Positions 29,517 through 38,770 of a DNA stretch of 64,000 bases are shown piece after piece; positions within the stretch are counted from its first letter, which is position 1, and each line of letters begins with the position of its first letter. Made by a program: the position numbers and the translations under genes. Where the stretch lies: NCBI GenBank assembly GCA_003160635.1, contig PMLV01000101.1, positions 1 to 64,000 on the forward strand, in the 5' to 3' direction. Origin of the DNA: Acidimicrobiaceae bacterium (lineage in GTDB: Bacteria > Actinomycetota > Acidimicrobiia > Acidimicrobiales > RAAP-2). A model generated the notes under the pieces. It saw only the letters and a list, made by a program, of their open reading frames with translations. It was not told the origin of the DNA and made no database searches.

Positions 29517-30743
29517 TCAGTTGTGCAGAACCTGGTTGAACGGAACGTCCCTGTCAAATGCCGGTTCCCTCGGGAGGCCCAGGACCCGTTCGCTGACGTT
29601 GTTCCGCTGGATCTCGTCAGTACCACCGGCAATCGAAACGCTCCGGGAGTATAGAAATTGGCGGACCCACGTCTGCTTCTCCACGTCACCCGGATCCCAC
29701 GTGACGCCTGCGGCGCCCGCAACGGCGAGGGAAATTTCGGCTCGTCGCTTCGCTACGATGTCGTCGCCAAGCTTGAGCAGGCTCCCATAGCCGTGGGCGA
29801 GCTTTCCAATCGCTACTCCCGACGACACGCGAGCGGCTACCAGCTTCTGAGCCTCACTGGAGACGTGAAGCCCCACAACCTGGCGACGGACTCCCAGATC
29901 ACCGCCCAGGTCGCGCTCCTTTACCAGAGAGACCAGATCGGACATCGGATCCTGTGTTCCATCGCTCGCCCCGCCCCGCCCGACCCAGGCGTGCTCGATC
30001 TCGAGAAGTCCGCGGGCCACTCGCCATCCCTCGTTCTCCTCTCCCACCAGGTTGACAGCCGGGACAATCATGTCTGAAAAGAACTCCTCGCAGAACTCAG
30101 ATCCGCCGTCGATCTGCTTGATGCGCCGGATCTCCAGACCGGGAGACTTCAGGTCAATGATCAAGACCGATATGCCTTTGTGTTTCGGAACGTCCCAGCG
30201 CGTTCGTACCGGGCACAGCGCGAAATCAGACAGGTGGGCCGACGTGCTCCACGTCTTCTGCCCGTTGACCACGTAGGAATCGCCGTCGCGGGACGCACTG
30301 GTGAGCAGGCCGGCCAGGTCCGATCCGCCGCTCGGTTCGGAGAGAAACTGCAGCCACAACTCTTTCCCCGAGAGGATGTTCGGGACGTGCGCCAACTTCT
30401 GTTCGTGCGTTCCAAACTCGACGAGCGTTGCACCCAGGATGTTGATCGACGTGCCGAAGTTCGTCGGGGGCATGGCGTAGCCGATCGCCTCCTCATTGAA
30501 CGCTCGCTCATGACCCAGGGTCAGGCCCTGCCCTCCGTACTCCACGGGAAACGTGAATCCAGCATATCCCGCTTGATGGATTTTCAGCTGGAGATCCTTG
30601 AACTCCTGCAACTTTTCCAGCTGCGGATCATCCTGACTCTCCGGCGCCTGGCCGGCCACTCGTGCGACGTTGTCGGCCAACCACGCTCGCGCCCGGAGTC
30701 GATAATCCCGCAGCGCGGGGCTCTCGATCCGTTTTTCGGTCAC
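29517..30743 (-). CDS. Acyl-CoA dehydrogenase (1)
   Basis: A 408-residue FAD-dependent acyl-CoA dehydrogenase of the long FadE-like actinobacterial type. It has the FAD/substrate segment LSEPSGGSDLAGLLTSA, the QKTWSTSA turn, and the C-terminal GGTDEIQRNNVSERVLGLP. It forms a trans-2-enoyl-CoA and passes electrons to an electron-transfer flavoprotein not present here. The start is GTG 30743 behind a TAGGAGGA box. It is the first gene of the minus-strand operon that continues with two CoA-transferases. Confidence 0.92.
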   Translation of the reverse strand: MTEKRIESPALRDYRLRARAWLADNVARVAGQAPESQDDPQLEKLQEFKDLQLKIHQAGYAGFTFPVEYGGQGLTLGHERAFNEEAIGYAMPPTNFGTSINILGATLVEFGTHEQKLAHVPNILSGKELWLQFLSEPSGGSDLAGLLTSASRDGDSYVVNGQKTWSTSAHLSDFALCPVRTRWDVPKHKGISVLIIDLKSPGLEIRRIKQIDGGSEFCEEFFSDMIVPAVNLVGEENEGWRVARGLLEIEHAWVGRGGASDGTQDPMSDLVSLVKERDLGGDLGVRRQVVGLHVSSEAQKLVAARVSSGVAIGKLAHGYGSLLKLGDDIVAKRRAEISLAVAGAAGVTWDPGDVEKQTWVRQFLYSRSVSIAGGTDEIQRNNVSERVLGLPREPAFDRDVPFNQVLHN

Positions 30744-30991
30744 GGCTTTCTCCTCCTACCCTCGTGTTTGCGCCTAAACGACCGCCTGCGGCGCGTTCGG
30801 GTGCGCCCCTCGGAATGTAACGCAGCTAGGCCGCCCGAGGTTGGACGCGGCAACGTTTCGTCCGCCAACGTCTCCTTGCTGCTCCAGCCTCGCCCTCTGC
30901 CGCCTGACCGGGCTCTCCACCATGCTCACGCGTAGTAGCGCAACGCGAGCCTTCGCAAAGAAGAGGATTGTGCGGGAACCGGTTCTCATAT

Positions 30992-31006
30992 ATTCTACAG
31001 CGTAAA
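30992..31006 (+). promoter_or_regulatory. TTCTAC-AGC-GTAAAG motif upstream of amidohydrolase C
   Basis: This 15-nt imperfect dyad ends 24 nt before ATG 31031. It shares the TTCTAC half and TACAGCGTA core with 43836-43848 and 58233-58245, also upstream of catabolic genes. Confidence 0.4.
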
Positions 31007-31030
31007 GTCTTAGATTTTCGAAGGAGTATC

Positions 31031-32362
31031 ATGACCGCCACAGCTTCGCCGACCGAGCTCGGGTACTGGATCAACGACGCGGACAATCATTTCAATGAGC
31101 CGCTCGACTGCTTCGAACGCTATATCGACCCCAAAGACGCAGCGCTGGCCATTCGCAGTGTGACCGACCCTGACGGCCAGCCGATGCAGCTGTTCGCCGG
31201 CCAGCCCTCCAAGTTCCACTCCCGCCAGGTCACCTTCTCCGCCGAGGAGCTCCAGAAACTGCTCGGCGACACCAGCAACATCGGCACCAGGCGCGGGAAC
31301 GTGCCCCCACAGGCCGGAGAACCTCAACTCGATGTCATCCCCGGCATGCTGCTCAATCGGTTGAACCCTCTGAAGGGCATGGACGAAGAACAGCGCAAGG
31401 CCTTCATCTCCGAGTTCCGGCACAAGTCCGAAGCCTTCGGCAACCGAGACCTGCGCCTGCTCCTCATGGACGAACAAGGCATCGAGAAAGCCCTCATGTT
31501 CCCCGCTGCCGCCCACGACATCGAATACGAGTTCGCCGACAACATTCCCGCCCTCTACGCCAACATCAGGGCCTTCAACCGCTGGATGCTTGAAGAAGTC
31601 GGCTACAACGTCGAAAACCGTATGTTCCTGCCCCCTTACATCGCCCTCGCGGACCCCGAGCTGGCCATCAAAGAACTCGAACAAGTCATCGCTGATGGCA
31701 CCACGATGATCCAAACCAAATCGGGACACGCCCACGGGGGTGCGGACAACCCGTTCGGCGGTCGTTCCCCGGCCGATCCCGCGTACGACCGTTTCTGGTC
31801 CATCGTGAACGAGGCCAACATCCGCTTGGCGGTACACCTAGGGGGTACCGATTACCAGAAGTACGGCGCCGACTGGTCGGAAGACCCAGAGGCGGTCTTC
31901 GGCGATTTTGACGCCTTCCAATGGGTCATGTACTGGGGGGATCGCCCCGCCATGGAGTTCACCGCCGGCCTCATCCTCCACAACTTCTTCGGCCGCTTTC
32001 CGAATATCAAGGTCTGCCTCTCAGAGATGGGCACCGTCTGGCTCCCCTACACCCTGCGCAAAATGGACCATGCCTTCCTCATGGGCCGCCAAGCGAAATG
32101 GTCTCCCACTGGGCGCCTCGACCAGCGACCCTCCGAGATCTTTCGCAAGCACTTCATCGTCGCCCCCTATCCGGAGGAGAACGTTCGGCGCATCGTCGAC
32201 GAGATCGGGATCGACCCCATCGTCTTTGGGTCGGACTTCCCCCACGGTGAGGGCCTTGCATATCCGGACCGCTACGTCGACGCGCAACTAGCCGGCTTCA
32301 GCGCGGACGAACAGCGCAGGATCATGCGAGACAACTTGGAGAACTTTCTCACCTGGCCCTGA
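31031..32362 (+). CDS. Amidohydrolase-2 family metal-dependent hydrolase (C)
   Basis: A 443-residue TIM-barrel amidohydrolase-2 protein of a different subgroup from A and B. It starts with DADNHFNEPLDCFERY, has AVHLGG in the middle, and ends the barrel with FGSDFPHGEG, which supplies the last metal ligand. ATG 31031 follows GAAGGAG. It is divergent from the acyl-CoA dehydrogenase operon, so the about 290-nt gap holds two promoters. The subgroup is typical of actinobacterial aromatic or terpenoid gene clusters, but the reaction is not established from sequence. Confidence 0.88.
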   Translation: MTATASPTELGYWINDADNHFNEPLDCFERYIDPKDAALAIRSVTDPDGQPMQLFAGQPSKFHSRQVTFSAEELQKLLGDTSNIGTRRGNVPPQAGEPQLDVIPGMLLNRLNPLKGMDEEQRKAFISEFRHKSEAFGNRDLRLLLMDEQGIEKALMFPAAAHDIEYEFADNIPALYANIRAFNRWMLEEVGYNVENRMFLPPYIALADPELAIKELEQVIADGTTMIQTKSGHAHGGADNPFGGRSPADPAYDRFWSIVNEANIRLAVHLGGTDYQKYGADWSEDPEAVFGDFDAFQWVMYWGDRPAMEFTAGLILHNFFGRFPNIKVCLSEMGTVWLPYTLRKMDHAFLMGRQAKWSPTGRLDQRPSEIFRKHFIVAPYPEENVRRIVDEIGIDPIVFGSDFPHGEGLAYPDRYVDAQLAGFSADEQRRIMRDNLENFLTWP

Positions 32363-32402
32363 CGCCTGACGGGGTCGGCTTCAGCTCTGTGAGCACTTCA
32401 AG

Positions 32403-32583
32403 GCGCCTGGGAGGCGAGGGCTACATCCAGCGACAGCACCGCATACGGCGTCGCCCAACTGCGGAAAAACCGGGCATGGTCGAAGGTTCCTCGCCTGGGA
32501 TCGTCGCATTAGGTCAGATGAACCTTCCAGTCGTATCTGCATGCAGAGGTAGAGCTGACCGCACCCAAATGGGGAACGGCTAG
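32403..32583 (+). pseudogene. Truncated copy of the 5-prime end of the 63451 dehydrogenase gene
   Basis: GCGCCTGGGAGGC (32403-32415) and CGCCCAACTGCGGAAAA (32452-32468) recur at 63408-63420 and 63427-63443, just before the dehydrogenase start at 63451. From the ATG at 32476 the copy reads GIVALGQMNLPVV, matching GVVGVGQMGLPIV of that enzyme, and then decays to a stop at 32583. It is a partial duplication of promoter plus Rossmann start. Confidence 0.65.
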
Positions 32584-32594
32584 CTTGCTCTCCT

Positions 32595-33869
32595 ATGGGC
32601 ATGACGGAAGATGAACTTGCCGCGGCGGTCCGCAGGTGGCTGGCCGAGTCTTGGGATCCCGACATCACCGTCAGGGAGTGGTGGGGGAGGTTGGCGCACA
32701 GCGGGTACGGGTTCCCTCACTGGCCGACGGAGTGGTTCGGAAAGTCGATGTCCAGTCTGGAGACTGCAGCCGTCCGCAAAGAGATGGCGCTCGCCCGCGT
32801 GTTAGGGCCGCCCATTGGGGTGGGAACGTCTATGGCTGCCCCAGTGCTGTTCGCTCACGGGTCGGAGGATCAACGTTCCCGGTGGCTCCCAGCACTCGCC
32901 AGCGGAGAGGAGCGTTGGTGCCAGTTCTTCAGCGAGCCCGATGCCGGATCCGATCTGGCCGGCGTCCGGACCCAGGCCGTCAGCGATGGGAACGGTTGGC
33001 TGGTGAGCGGACAAAAGGTCTGGAACTCGGGAACTTTGATGGCCGACCGGGGGATTCTTCTGGCCAGGACCGATCCGGACTTACCAAAGCACCGAGGCTT
33101 GTCGTTCTTCGTCATCGACATCGACCAGCCCGGGATCGAGGTGAGACCCATCCGGCAGATGAACGGACGAACCGAGTTCAACGAGACCTTCTTCAACCAG
33201 GCGCGGGTCGAACTCGACGGCTTGGTCGGCTCGGCAGGGGACGGTTGGCGAGCTGCCCTCACGACTCTGAGCAACGAACGGCATGACTTCGCCGGCGGCT
33301 GGGAGTATCCCCTGGTGATCGTGGCCCCGGGTGACAAGGGTGGTTACCTAGAGCGCCAAGTGGGTGAAGTGATGGAGGACGCCCGGCGCGATGAACTCGA
33401 CGAGGCGAATACTCCCCCGGTCCATACTGCCGAGCGTCTCGTGGAATTGGCGCGGGAATGGGGAAGAAACCGCGACCCGGTCGTCCGTCAGCGGCTCGCC
33501 CACGTATACGCCATGGCTGGAGCGCTGCGCTGGACGGCGGAGAGGGCGGAGGCGGCGGAGGCGGCCGGTCGCCAACCGGGCGCGGAGAGCTCCATAGGCT
33601 ACGTGGGCGGAGTGCGACTGCTCCGACTGATTCGCGACTTGGCAGTGGAGATGGCCGGACCCGCCGGGCTCCTGACCGGTCCGGATGCTCCGTCCGAAGG
33701 GGAGATCTCCATGACGGTTCTCACGGTTCCCTGCCACGGTATCCAGGGTGGTAGTGAGCAGATCCAGATGAACATCTTGGGAGAACGGGTTCTCGGACTA
33801 CCCAAAGAGCCTCAAGTCGACAGGGACGTCCCCTTCCGTGAGTCGGTGTCGCGCACCCGGGAAGGGTGA
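32595..33869 (+). CDS. Acyl-CoA dehydrogenase (2)
   Basis: A 424-residue acyl-CoA dehydrogenase with FFSEPDAGSDLAGVRTQA, GQKVWNSG, and C-terminal IQGGSEQIQMNILGERVLGLP. Compared with protein 1 it has a Glu/Ala-rich segment (AERAEAAEAAGRQPG) in the C-terminal domain. The start is ATG 32595 or 32601 (MGM); no ribosome site is evident, which may mean a leaderless or weakly translated mRNA. It converges with enoyl-CoA hydratase 2 with only 4 nt between them. Confidence 0.9.
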   Translation: MGMTEDELAAAVRRWLAESWDPDITVREWWGRLAHSGYGFPHWPTEWFGKSMSSLETAAVRKEMALARVLGPPIGVGTSMAAPVLFAHGSEDQRSRWLPALASGEERWCQFFSEPDAGSDLAGVRTQAVSDGNGWLVSGQKVWNSGTLMADRGILLARTDPDLPKHRGLSFFVIDIDQPGIEVRPIRQMNGRTEFNETFFNQARVELDGLVGSAGDGWRAALTTLSNERHDFAGGWEYPLVIVAPGDKGGYLERQVGEVMEDARRDELDEANTPPVHTAERLVELAREWGRNRDPVVRQRLAHVYAMAGALRWTAERAEAAEAAGRQPGAESSIGYVGGVRLLRLIRDLAVEMAGPAGLLTGPDAPSEGEISMTVLTVPCHGIQGGSEQIQMNILGERVLGLPKEPQVDRDVPFRESVSRTREG

Positions 33870-33873
33870 GAGG

Positions 33874-34671
33874 TCAGCGGATCCACGGCTTGGCTGGCTT
33901 CACCGCTGAGCGGTCGACGTCAGCCGTACCCAGCGGGTTACCGATCTGGGTGTACATCAAGCCGGTAGCGATCGCCTGGCTACGGGTAACGTCCAACGAC
34001 TGCCAGAGAGCCTTGACCGTCCCCTGGACCGCTGCCGATGGTTGCCCGGCGATGACGGTAGCGAGTTCCTGTGCCCGCGCCAACAGTGACGGGAAGGGAA
34101 CGATTTCGGTGACCAGTCCCGCCGCTTGGGCCCGCTCAGCCGACATGCGTTCATGGAGTCCCAGAAGAGCCATCCTCATGACTTCAGAGAACGGCATACG
34201 GAAGCGCAGTGCGATGGGCTCCAGCGCGGCAACGAAACCGTACGTCACGTGGGGGTCGAAAAACGTTGCCTCAGGGGTACAGATGACGATGTCGCAATCG
34301 GCAACCCAGTAGAAGGCCCCGCCTGCGCACATGCCGTTGACCGCGGCTATCACCGGCTTCCACACCTCGTTCCGCCGGGGACTCAGCTTCCTGCCGGGAT
34401 CTTCATGTTCCGCCCACGGATGCTTCGGATCGAGGAATGGATCCGGAGAGTCAAGGCGTTCCGTGACGTCAACTCCGGAACAGAAGGCCCGCTCTCCAGC
34501 TCCCGTCAGGACGACTGCCCTGATCTCGTCGTTCGACCTCACCTCTGTCCACAGTTCGACAAACTCGTCCTGCATCCTCTCGTTGAACGAATTCAGGACC
34601 TCGGGTCGGTTGAGGGTGACCGTCATAACGCCACCCGACGACCGCTCGACCACGACGGTCTCGTACCCCAT
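33874..34671 (-). CDS. Enoyl-CoA hydratase/isomerase family protein (2)
   Basis: A 265-residue crotonase-fold protein. The oxyanion-hole segments are AFCSGVDVTE and NGMCAGGAFYWVAD. The helix that carries catalytic Glu in hydratases reads VTYGFVAALEPIAL, where the usual GxxPE is not kept, so isomerase, hydrolase or another crotonase reaction is possible. I chose ATG 34671 (MGYETVV) with GAAGGGG just upstream; the longer frame adds unrelated residues. It is divergent from the transporter operon. Confidence 0.85.
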   Translation of the reverse strand: MGYETVVVERSSGGVMTVTLNRPEVLNSFNERMQDEFVELWTEVRSNDEIRAVVLTGAGERAFCSGVDVTERLDSPDPFLDPKHPWAEHEDPGRKLSPRRNEVWKPVIAAVNGMCAGGAFYWVADCDIVICTPEATFFDPHVTYGFVAALEPIALRFRMPFSEVMRMALLGLHERMSAERAQAAGLVTEIVPFPSLLARAQELATVIAGQPSAAVQGTVKALWQSLDVTRSQAIATGLMYTQIGNPLGTADVDRSAVKPAKPWIR

Positions 34672-35143
34672 GCTCTTACCCCTTCGAAAGATTGGTGTGT
34701 AGAAAGCATACTGGTGCAGCTGGCCGTTGAGCAGCGACTCGGTATCGGACCTTCCGAACGACAGCCGTCGCAACGCTTGGCTGCAGCGCGGGAGCCACGA
34801 ACACGGGCTTTCAACGCACAAGCCGATAGTTCCGTGCAGCTAATGACCGTTCCGGAAGGTGATTTGGTTTCGCATAACCGCTCACAACGAGTCAGCCGCA
34901 TCCAAACTCAAGGGCGCCGAGGTTGGACACGAACTCCGGGCAGGTGGGCAGTCACGGCGGTAATGTGCGCTACCAGCGGGAGATCGCGACGGTCCAGACC
35001 GATGCAGCTGTCGGTGTCGCTGGGGGGCGCCTCCAATGGTACTCCGTGGCAGAACGAATGGTGCGGTTCGGTCGGCTGAATTCAGCGAATTCAGGGCTTG
35101 GACACAGAGAACGCAGAACACCGCAGGGGGAAGGAGCAGCCAC
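34672..35143. other. Divergent promoter region, no gene seen
   Basis: It separates enoyl-CoA hydratase 2 (minus) from the transporter operon (plus). A direct repeat of GAATTCAG-type units is at 35078-35094. GTAGAA at 34699-34704 (TTCTAC on the gene strand) lies 28 nt before the hydratase start and recalls the motif near 30992. No coding potential recognised. Confidence 0.45.
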
Positions 35144-35176
35144 ATGGCGAGGACGCATAGGGCTGCAGAGCGCTGA
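35144..35176 (+). CDS. Possible 10-codon leader ORF coupled to the Liv fusion
   Basis: ATG 35144 has the best ribosome site of the region (GGGGGAAGGAG, about 5 nt upstream) and opens a 10-codon frame MARTHRAAER. Its TGA at 35174-35176 is one base before ATG 35178 of the transporter. The transporter ATG has only a weak site of its own, so translational coupling through this mini-ORF is plausible. An alternative is that the transporter starts further upstream in its own frame. Confidence 0.4.
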   Translation: MARTHRAAER

Positions 35177-35177
35177 G

Positions 35178-37967
35178 ATGCACACATTCCTTCTGTACTT
35201 CATCGCAGGTCTGGTAAGCGGAGCGGTGTACGGCTTGGCCGGCACCGGCCTCGTCCTCACCTACAAGACGACAGGGATTTTCAACTTTGCCTACGGTTCC
35301 GTTGCGGCCATGGGAGTGTTCGTCTTCTACTGGCTCAACGTTCAAGAACGACTCCCCTGGGGGTTGGCGGCAGCCATCTGCGTACTCGTGCTTGCTCCGG
35401 CAGAAGGACTGCTGCTGGAGTTGCTCGGCAGAGCGCTCGAGAACCAGGGCGCCGCCGTGAAGGTGGTTGCCACCGTCGGCATTCTGTTGATCGTCTTGGG
35501 CGTAGGGGGTATCTGGTACGGGGGTACGTACGACGCGACGGTCCCACAATTCCTCCCCGGCTCCTCCTTCTCTCTGGGTGGTGTCAACGTGACCTGGGGT
35601 GAGTTCATTGTCTTCGTCGTCGCGGTGTTAGGAGCCGCCGGCCTGTACTTCTTCTTCCGCACCTTCCGGCTCGGAATGGCGATGCGAGGCATCGTCGATG
35701 TTCCGGAACTGGTTGATCTCAATGGTGAGAATCCCACGAGGGTGAGACGCTGGGCGTGGATCATCGGCACGGTTTTCGCCACCGCGGCCGGGCTGCTCAT
35801 CTCGCCGAGTCTGGGCCTGGATGCCACTGTCATCACCCTGCTGGTGGTGCAGGCATTCGGTGCGGCCGCAATCGGGTACTTCGCGAGCCTGCCGCTGACC
35901 TTCGTCGGCGGGCTGGTGGTCGGTTTGCTGGCTTCTTTCGGGGCCGAGTACAGCGTCGATGTGTCGTGGCTCGGGGGACTGCCGGGCGGCATCCCTTTCA
36001 TCGTCCTCTTCCTCGTACTGATATTCATGCCGGCCCGGAAGCTGGCTGATCGGCGTCCGCGTCACGCCTTACCGGTGCCCCGATCATGGAATGCTCCCCC
36101 TCGCGTCCGATTGCTGGTCGGCGCTCTCACCCTCGTTGCCTTCCTCGTGATTCCCCCGGCCGCGGGCCTGAACATGTCAGCTTGGACCACCGCGGTAATC
36201 GACATCCCGCTCTTCCTCTCAGTCGGTCTCCTGGCCCGGACGGCGGGGCAGATCTCTCTGTGCCAGTACACCTTCGCTGCCATTGGAGCTGCGGCCTTCG
36301 GCCACTTTGCCGGCGACTGGCACATCCCTTGGCTTGTCGCCGTACTTCTCGCGGCCGTCGTCGCTCTGCCGGTCGGTGCCCTGGTGGCGATTCCGGCCAT
36401 TCGACTCTCCGGTGTTTTCCTCGCCGTCGCGACCCTGGGACTGGCGATTTTCGTCGGCAATGTTTTGTTCGCCACCAACTGGATGTTCGGTGTCACATCA
36501 TCAGGCGTGAGCACCCCGCGACCGAACATCGGCGTCGCCGGTATCCAGCTCAGCTCGACCAACGGCTTCTATTACCTCGTGGTGGTATTCGCGCTCGCGG
36601 CCACGATCCTCGTCGTAGCTATCGAGAGGAGCCGCATGGGGCGGATGCTGCGAGCCCTGGGAGACTCCCCGACCGTCCTAGAGGTCCAAGGCCTGAACGT
36701 CAACGTCACCCGGACCGTGGTCTTCTGCATTTCAGCGTCGATGGCCGCGGTCGTCGGCGTCCTCATCGGGGCGCAATTCCAGTATGCCCTCGCCAACCAG
36801 TTCCAGTGGTTCAGCTCCATCCAGGTCGTCGCGCTTGTCATCATCGTCGTAGGGGGGACTCCGTGGTACGCGCTGATGGCGGCTGGCGCTCAGGGGTTGG
36901 TCTCGGGTTACGTGACTTCGGCCAACACCGGCGACTGGCTGAGCATTGCGTTCGGAGTTGGTGCCATCGCCTACGTCTACAGCGCCCATCGCGGACGCAG
37001 CGCGGAGGTCCCCCAACGGGTACGCGACTTCGCAATTCGTCTGGACCAGCGCATGGCGGCGATCGGGGCCCGCGGGAAGGTGCCGGTCCCCGCCTTGGCC
37101 GGCCACGTCGCTTCGTTCCCGGCAGACCGGACCGACCCCCAGATCCGTCCAACTGCGGTTCTTCCCGCTCAGGAGGGACTCGAAGCCCGTCACGTCACGG
37201 TGAGCTTCGGAGGGCTGCTGGCCCTGAACGAGGTTTCGCTCAAGGCAAGGGTAGGCCAGATCACGGGACTCATCGGTCCCAATGGGGCGGGCAAGACGAC
37301 ACTATTCAACTCGTGTTCAGGCCTGATCCGCCCGAACGCCGGTGAGGTCTTCTTCAACGGTCAGGACATCACTTCTCTCTCCAGACCCCGCCGGGCCCAG
37401 AAGGGATTGGGCCGGACCTTCCAGCGAACCGAATTGTTTGACTCGCTTACGGTACGGGAAAACATTTCCGTCGGCCGCGAGGCCGGCTTGGCCGGCAGCA
37501 GTCCGCTGCGCCAGCTCGCATCGAAGAGGGGTGACGACCGGGCAATTCGGGAAGCCGTGGGGGAGGCCATGTCTCTGGCGGGCATAGAGGACCTGGCCGA
37601 TCGGCAGGCGGGACTGCTCACGACGGGCCAGCGCCGGCTGGTCGAACTGGGCCGCGTGCTGACCGGATCGTTCAGCCTCATCATGCTCGACGAACCGTCT
37701 GCCGGGCTCGATAGCGATGAGACGGCCCGGATGGGCGAGATACTGCGGCACGTAGCGGACCAGAAAGGCCTGGGCATACTCATCGTAGAACACGACCTGA
37801 GCCTGGTAAGGCGGGTGTGCGAGAGAATCTATGTACTGGAGTTCGGGCAGATGATCTTCGAGGGCACGCCTGAGGAGATGCTGACCAGTGACATCGTGCG
37901 CATCGCGTATCTCGGCGAGGACGTCGGTGCTGCCCTGGTCAAAGAGGAAGCGGGAGACCGGCCGTGA
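35178..37967 (+). CDS. LivH-LivM-LivG fusion, branched-chain amino acid type ABC transporter (2)
   Basis: A 929-residue fusion. The N-terminal LivH-like permease (GLVSGAVYGL, LTYKTTGIFNFAYGS) covers about residues 1-300 and the LivM-like permease about 310-620. The C-terminal LivG-like ATPase starts near residue 670, with Walker A GPNGAGKT, signature LTTGQRR and Walker B LIMLDEPSAGLD. Its domain order equals that of the fusion at 3077-5770. ATG 35178 is the first Met of the permease. LivF overlaps its stop by 4 nt. Together they make a transporter lacking only the binding protein, perhaps that at 11016-12251. Confidence 0.9.
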   Translation: MHTFLLYFIAGLVSGAVYGLAGTGLVLTYKTTGIFNFAYGSVAAMGVFVFYWLNVQERLPWGLAAAICVLVLAPAEGLLLELLGRALENQGAAVKVVATVGILLIVLGVGGIWYGGTYDATVPQFLPGSSFSLGGVNVTWGEFIVFVVAVLGAAGLYFFFRTFRLGMAMRGIVDVPELVDLNGENPTRVRRWAWIIGTVFATAAGLLISPSLGLDATVITLLVVQAFGAAAIGYFASLPLTFVGGLVVGLLASFGAEYSVDVSWLGGLPGGIPFIVLFLVLIFMPARKLADRRPRHALPVPRSWNAPPRVRLLVGALTLVAFLVIPPAAGLNMSAWTTAVIDIPLFLSVGLLARTAGQISLCQYTFAAIGAAAFGHFAGDWHIPWLVAVLLAAVVALPVGALVAIPAIRLSGVFLAVATLGLAIFVGNVLFATNWMFGVTSSGVSTPRPNIGVAGIQLSSTNGFYYLVVVFALAATILVVAIERSRMGRMLRALGDSPTVLEVQGLNVNVTRTVVFCISASMAAVVGVLIGAQFQYALANQFQWFSSIQVVALVIIVVGGTPWYALMAAGAQGLVSGYVTSANTGDWLSIAFGVGAIAYVYSAHRGRSAEVPQRVRDFAIRLDQRMAAIGARGKVPVPALAGHVASFPADRTDPQIRPTAVLPAQEGLEARHVTVSFGGLLALNEVSLKARVGQITGLIGPNGAGKTTLFNSCSGLIRPNAGEVFFNGQDITSLSRPRRAQKGLGRTFQRTELFDSLTVRENISVGREAGLAGSSPLRQLASKRGDDRAIREAVGEAMSLAGIEDLADRQAGLLTTGQRRLVELGRVLTGSFSLIMLDEPSAGLDSDETARMGEILRHVADQKGLGILIVEHDLSLVRRVCERIYVLEFGQMIFEGTPEEMLTSDIVRIAYLGEDVGAALVKEEAGDRP

Positions 37968-38701
37968 GCTCTCATACGAACGGGCGGGCACCGCAGAACC
38001 TCCTGGAGTTCCGCGGCGTCACCGCCGGCTACGGCGCAGTTACGGTCTTGCGCAACATCGACCTGACTGTCGAGCCTTCCTCCGTGGTAGCCATTCTGGG
38101 ACCGAACGGTGCAGGCAAGACGACGCTTCTCCGGACCGCAACCGGACTGGTCAAGCCGAGCGAGGGGCGTATCCTGCTCGATGGGGACGACGTCACAGGA
38201 AGTCCTCCGTATATTCTGGCCCGCCAGGGGTTCTGCCTTGTCCCTGAGGGACGGGGCATCTTTCCCTCGTTGACGGTCCGGGAAAACCTGGTTCTGGCAT
38301 GCTCGAAGGGCAAGGACGCCCGCAACGCGGCCATCGACCGAACCATCGAGGTGCTGCCCACCCTGGGTCAGCGTTTACGGCAGATAGCCGGCAGCATGAG
38401 TGGCGGCGAACAGCAGATGCTGGCCTTGGCCCGCGCAATGATGAACGACGCCAGGCTCGTCGCGGTCGACGAGGCGTCGCTTGGTCTCTCTCCGCTGATC
38501 GTCAACCATGTATACGAGACGTTGCAGCGCATCGTCGCGACTGGAACGGCGGTGATTCTCGTGGAGCAGTACGTCACCCGGGCCCTCGACTTCGCCGACC
38601 GGGTGTACATGCTGAACAAGGGCGAAATCGTCTTCTCGGGCCGACCCGACGAGGTCAAGCAAGATCAGTTGTTCGCCCAGTACCTCGGGACCGCCTCGTA
38701 G
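37964..38701 (+). CDS. livF: LivF-type ABC transporter ATPase
   Basis: A 245-residue ATPase of the HAAT family. It has Walker A GPNGAGKTT, the typical LivF Q-loop region GFCLVPEGRGIFPSLTVREN, signature MSGGEQQMLALARAM and a Walker B region LVAVDEASLGLSP, where the usual Pro after DE is Ala. GTG 37964 overlaps the stop of the fusion gene (GTGA), so the two are translationally coupled. It would form the ATPase heterodimer with the LivG domain of the fusion. Confidence 0.93.
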   Translation: MSSHTNGRAPQNLLEFRGVTAGYGAVTVLRNIDLTVEPSSVVAILGPNGAGKTTLLRTATGLVKPSEGRILLDGDDVTGSPPYILARQGFCLVPEGRGIFPSLTVRENLVLACSKGKDARNAAIDRTIEVLPTLGQRLRQIAGSMSGGEQQMLALARAMMNDARLVAVDEASLGLSPLIVNHVYETLQRIVATGTAVILVEQYVTRALDFADRVYMLNKGEIVFSGRPDEVKQDQLFAQYLGTAS

Positions 38702-38730
38702 CCATCGACTGCGCCGCTGCCGCGGCGCCG

Positions 38731-38770
38731 CCCCGCGTCCCCGCGTCCCCGCGTCCCCGCGTCCCCGCGT
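38731..38770 (+). repeat. Tandem repeat, CCCCGCGT x 5
   Basis: Five exact copies of the 8-bp unit CCCCGCGT, in the gap between livF and enoyl-CoA hydratase 3. Unit length makes it a likely site of slippage. Function unknown. Confidence 0.9.

Noticed and set aside
36086-37345. 419-codon plus-strand frame inside the second transporter
   Set aside because: Shifted shadow of the fusion gene; no membrane segments or motifs.
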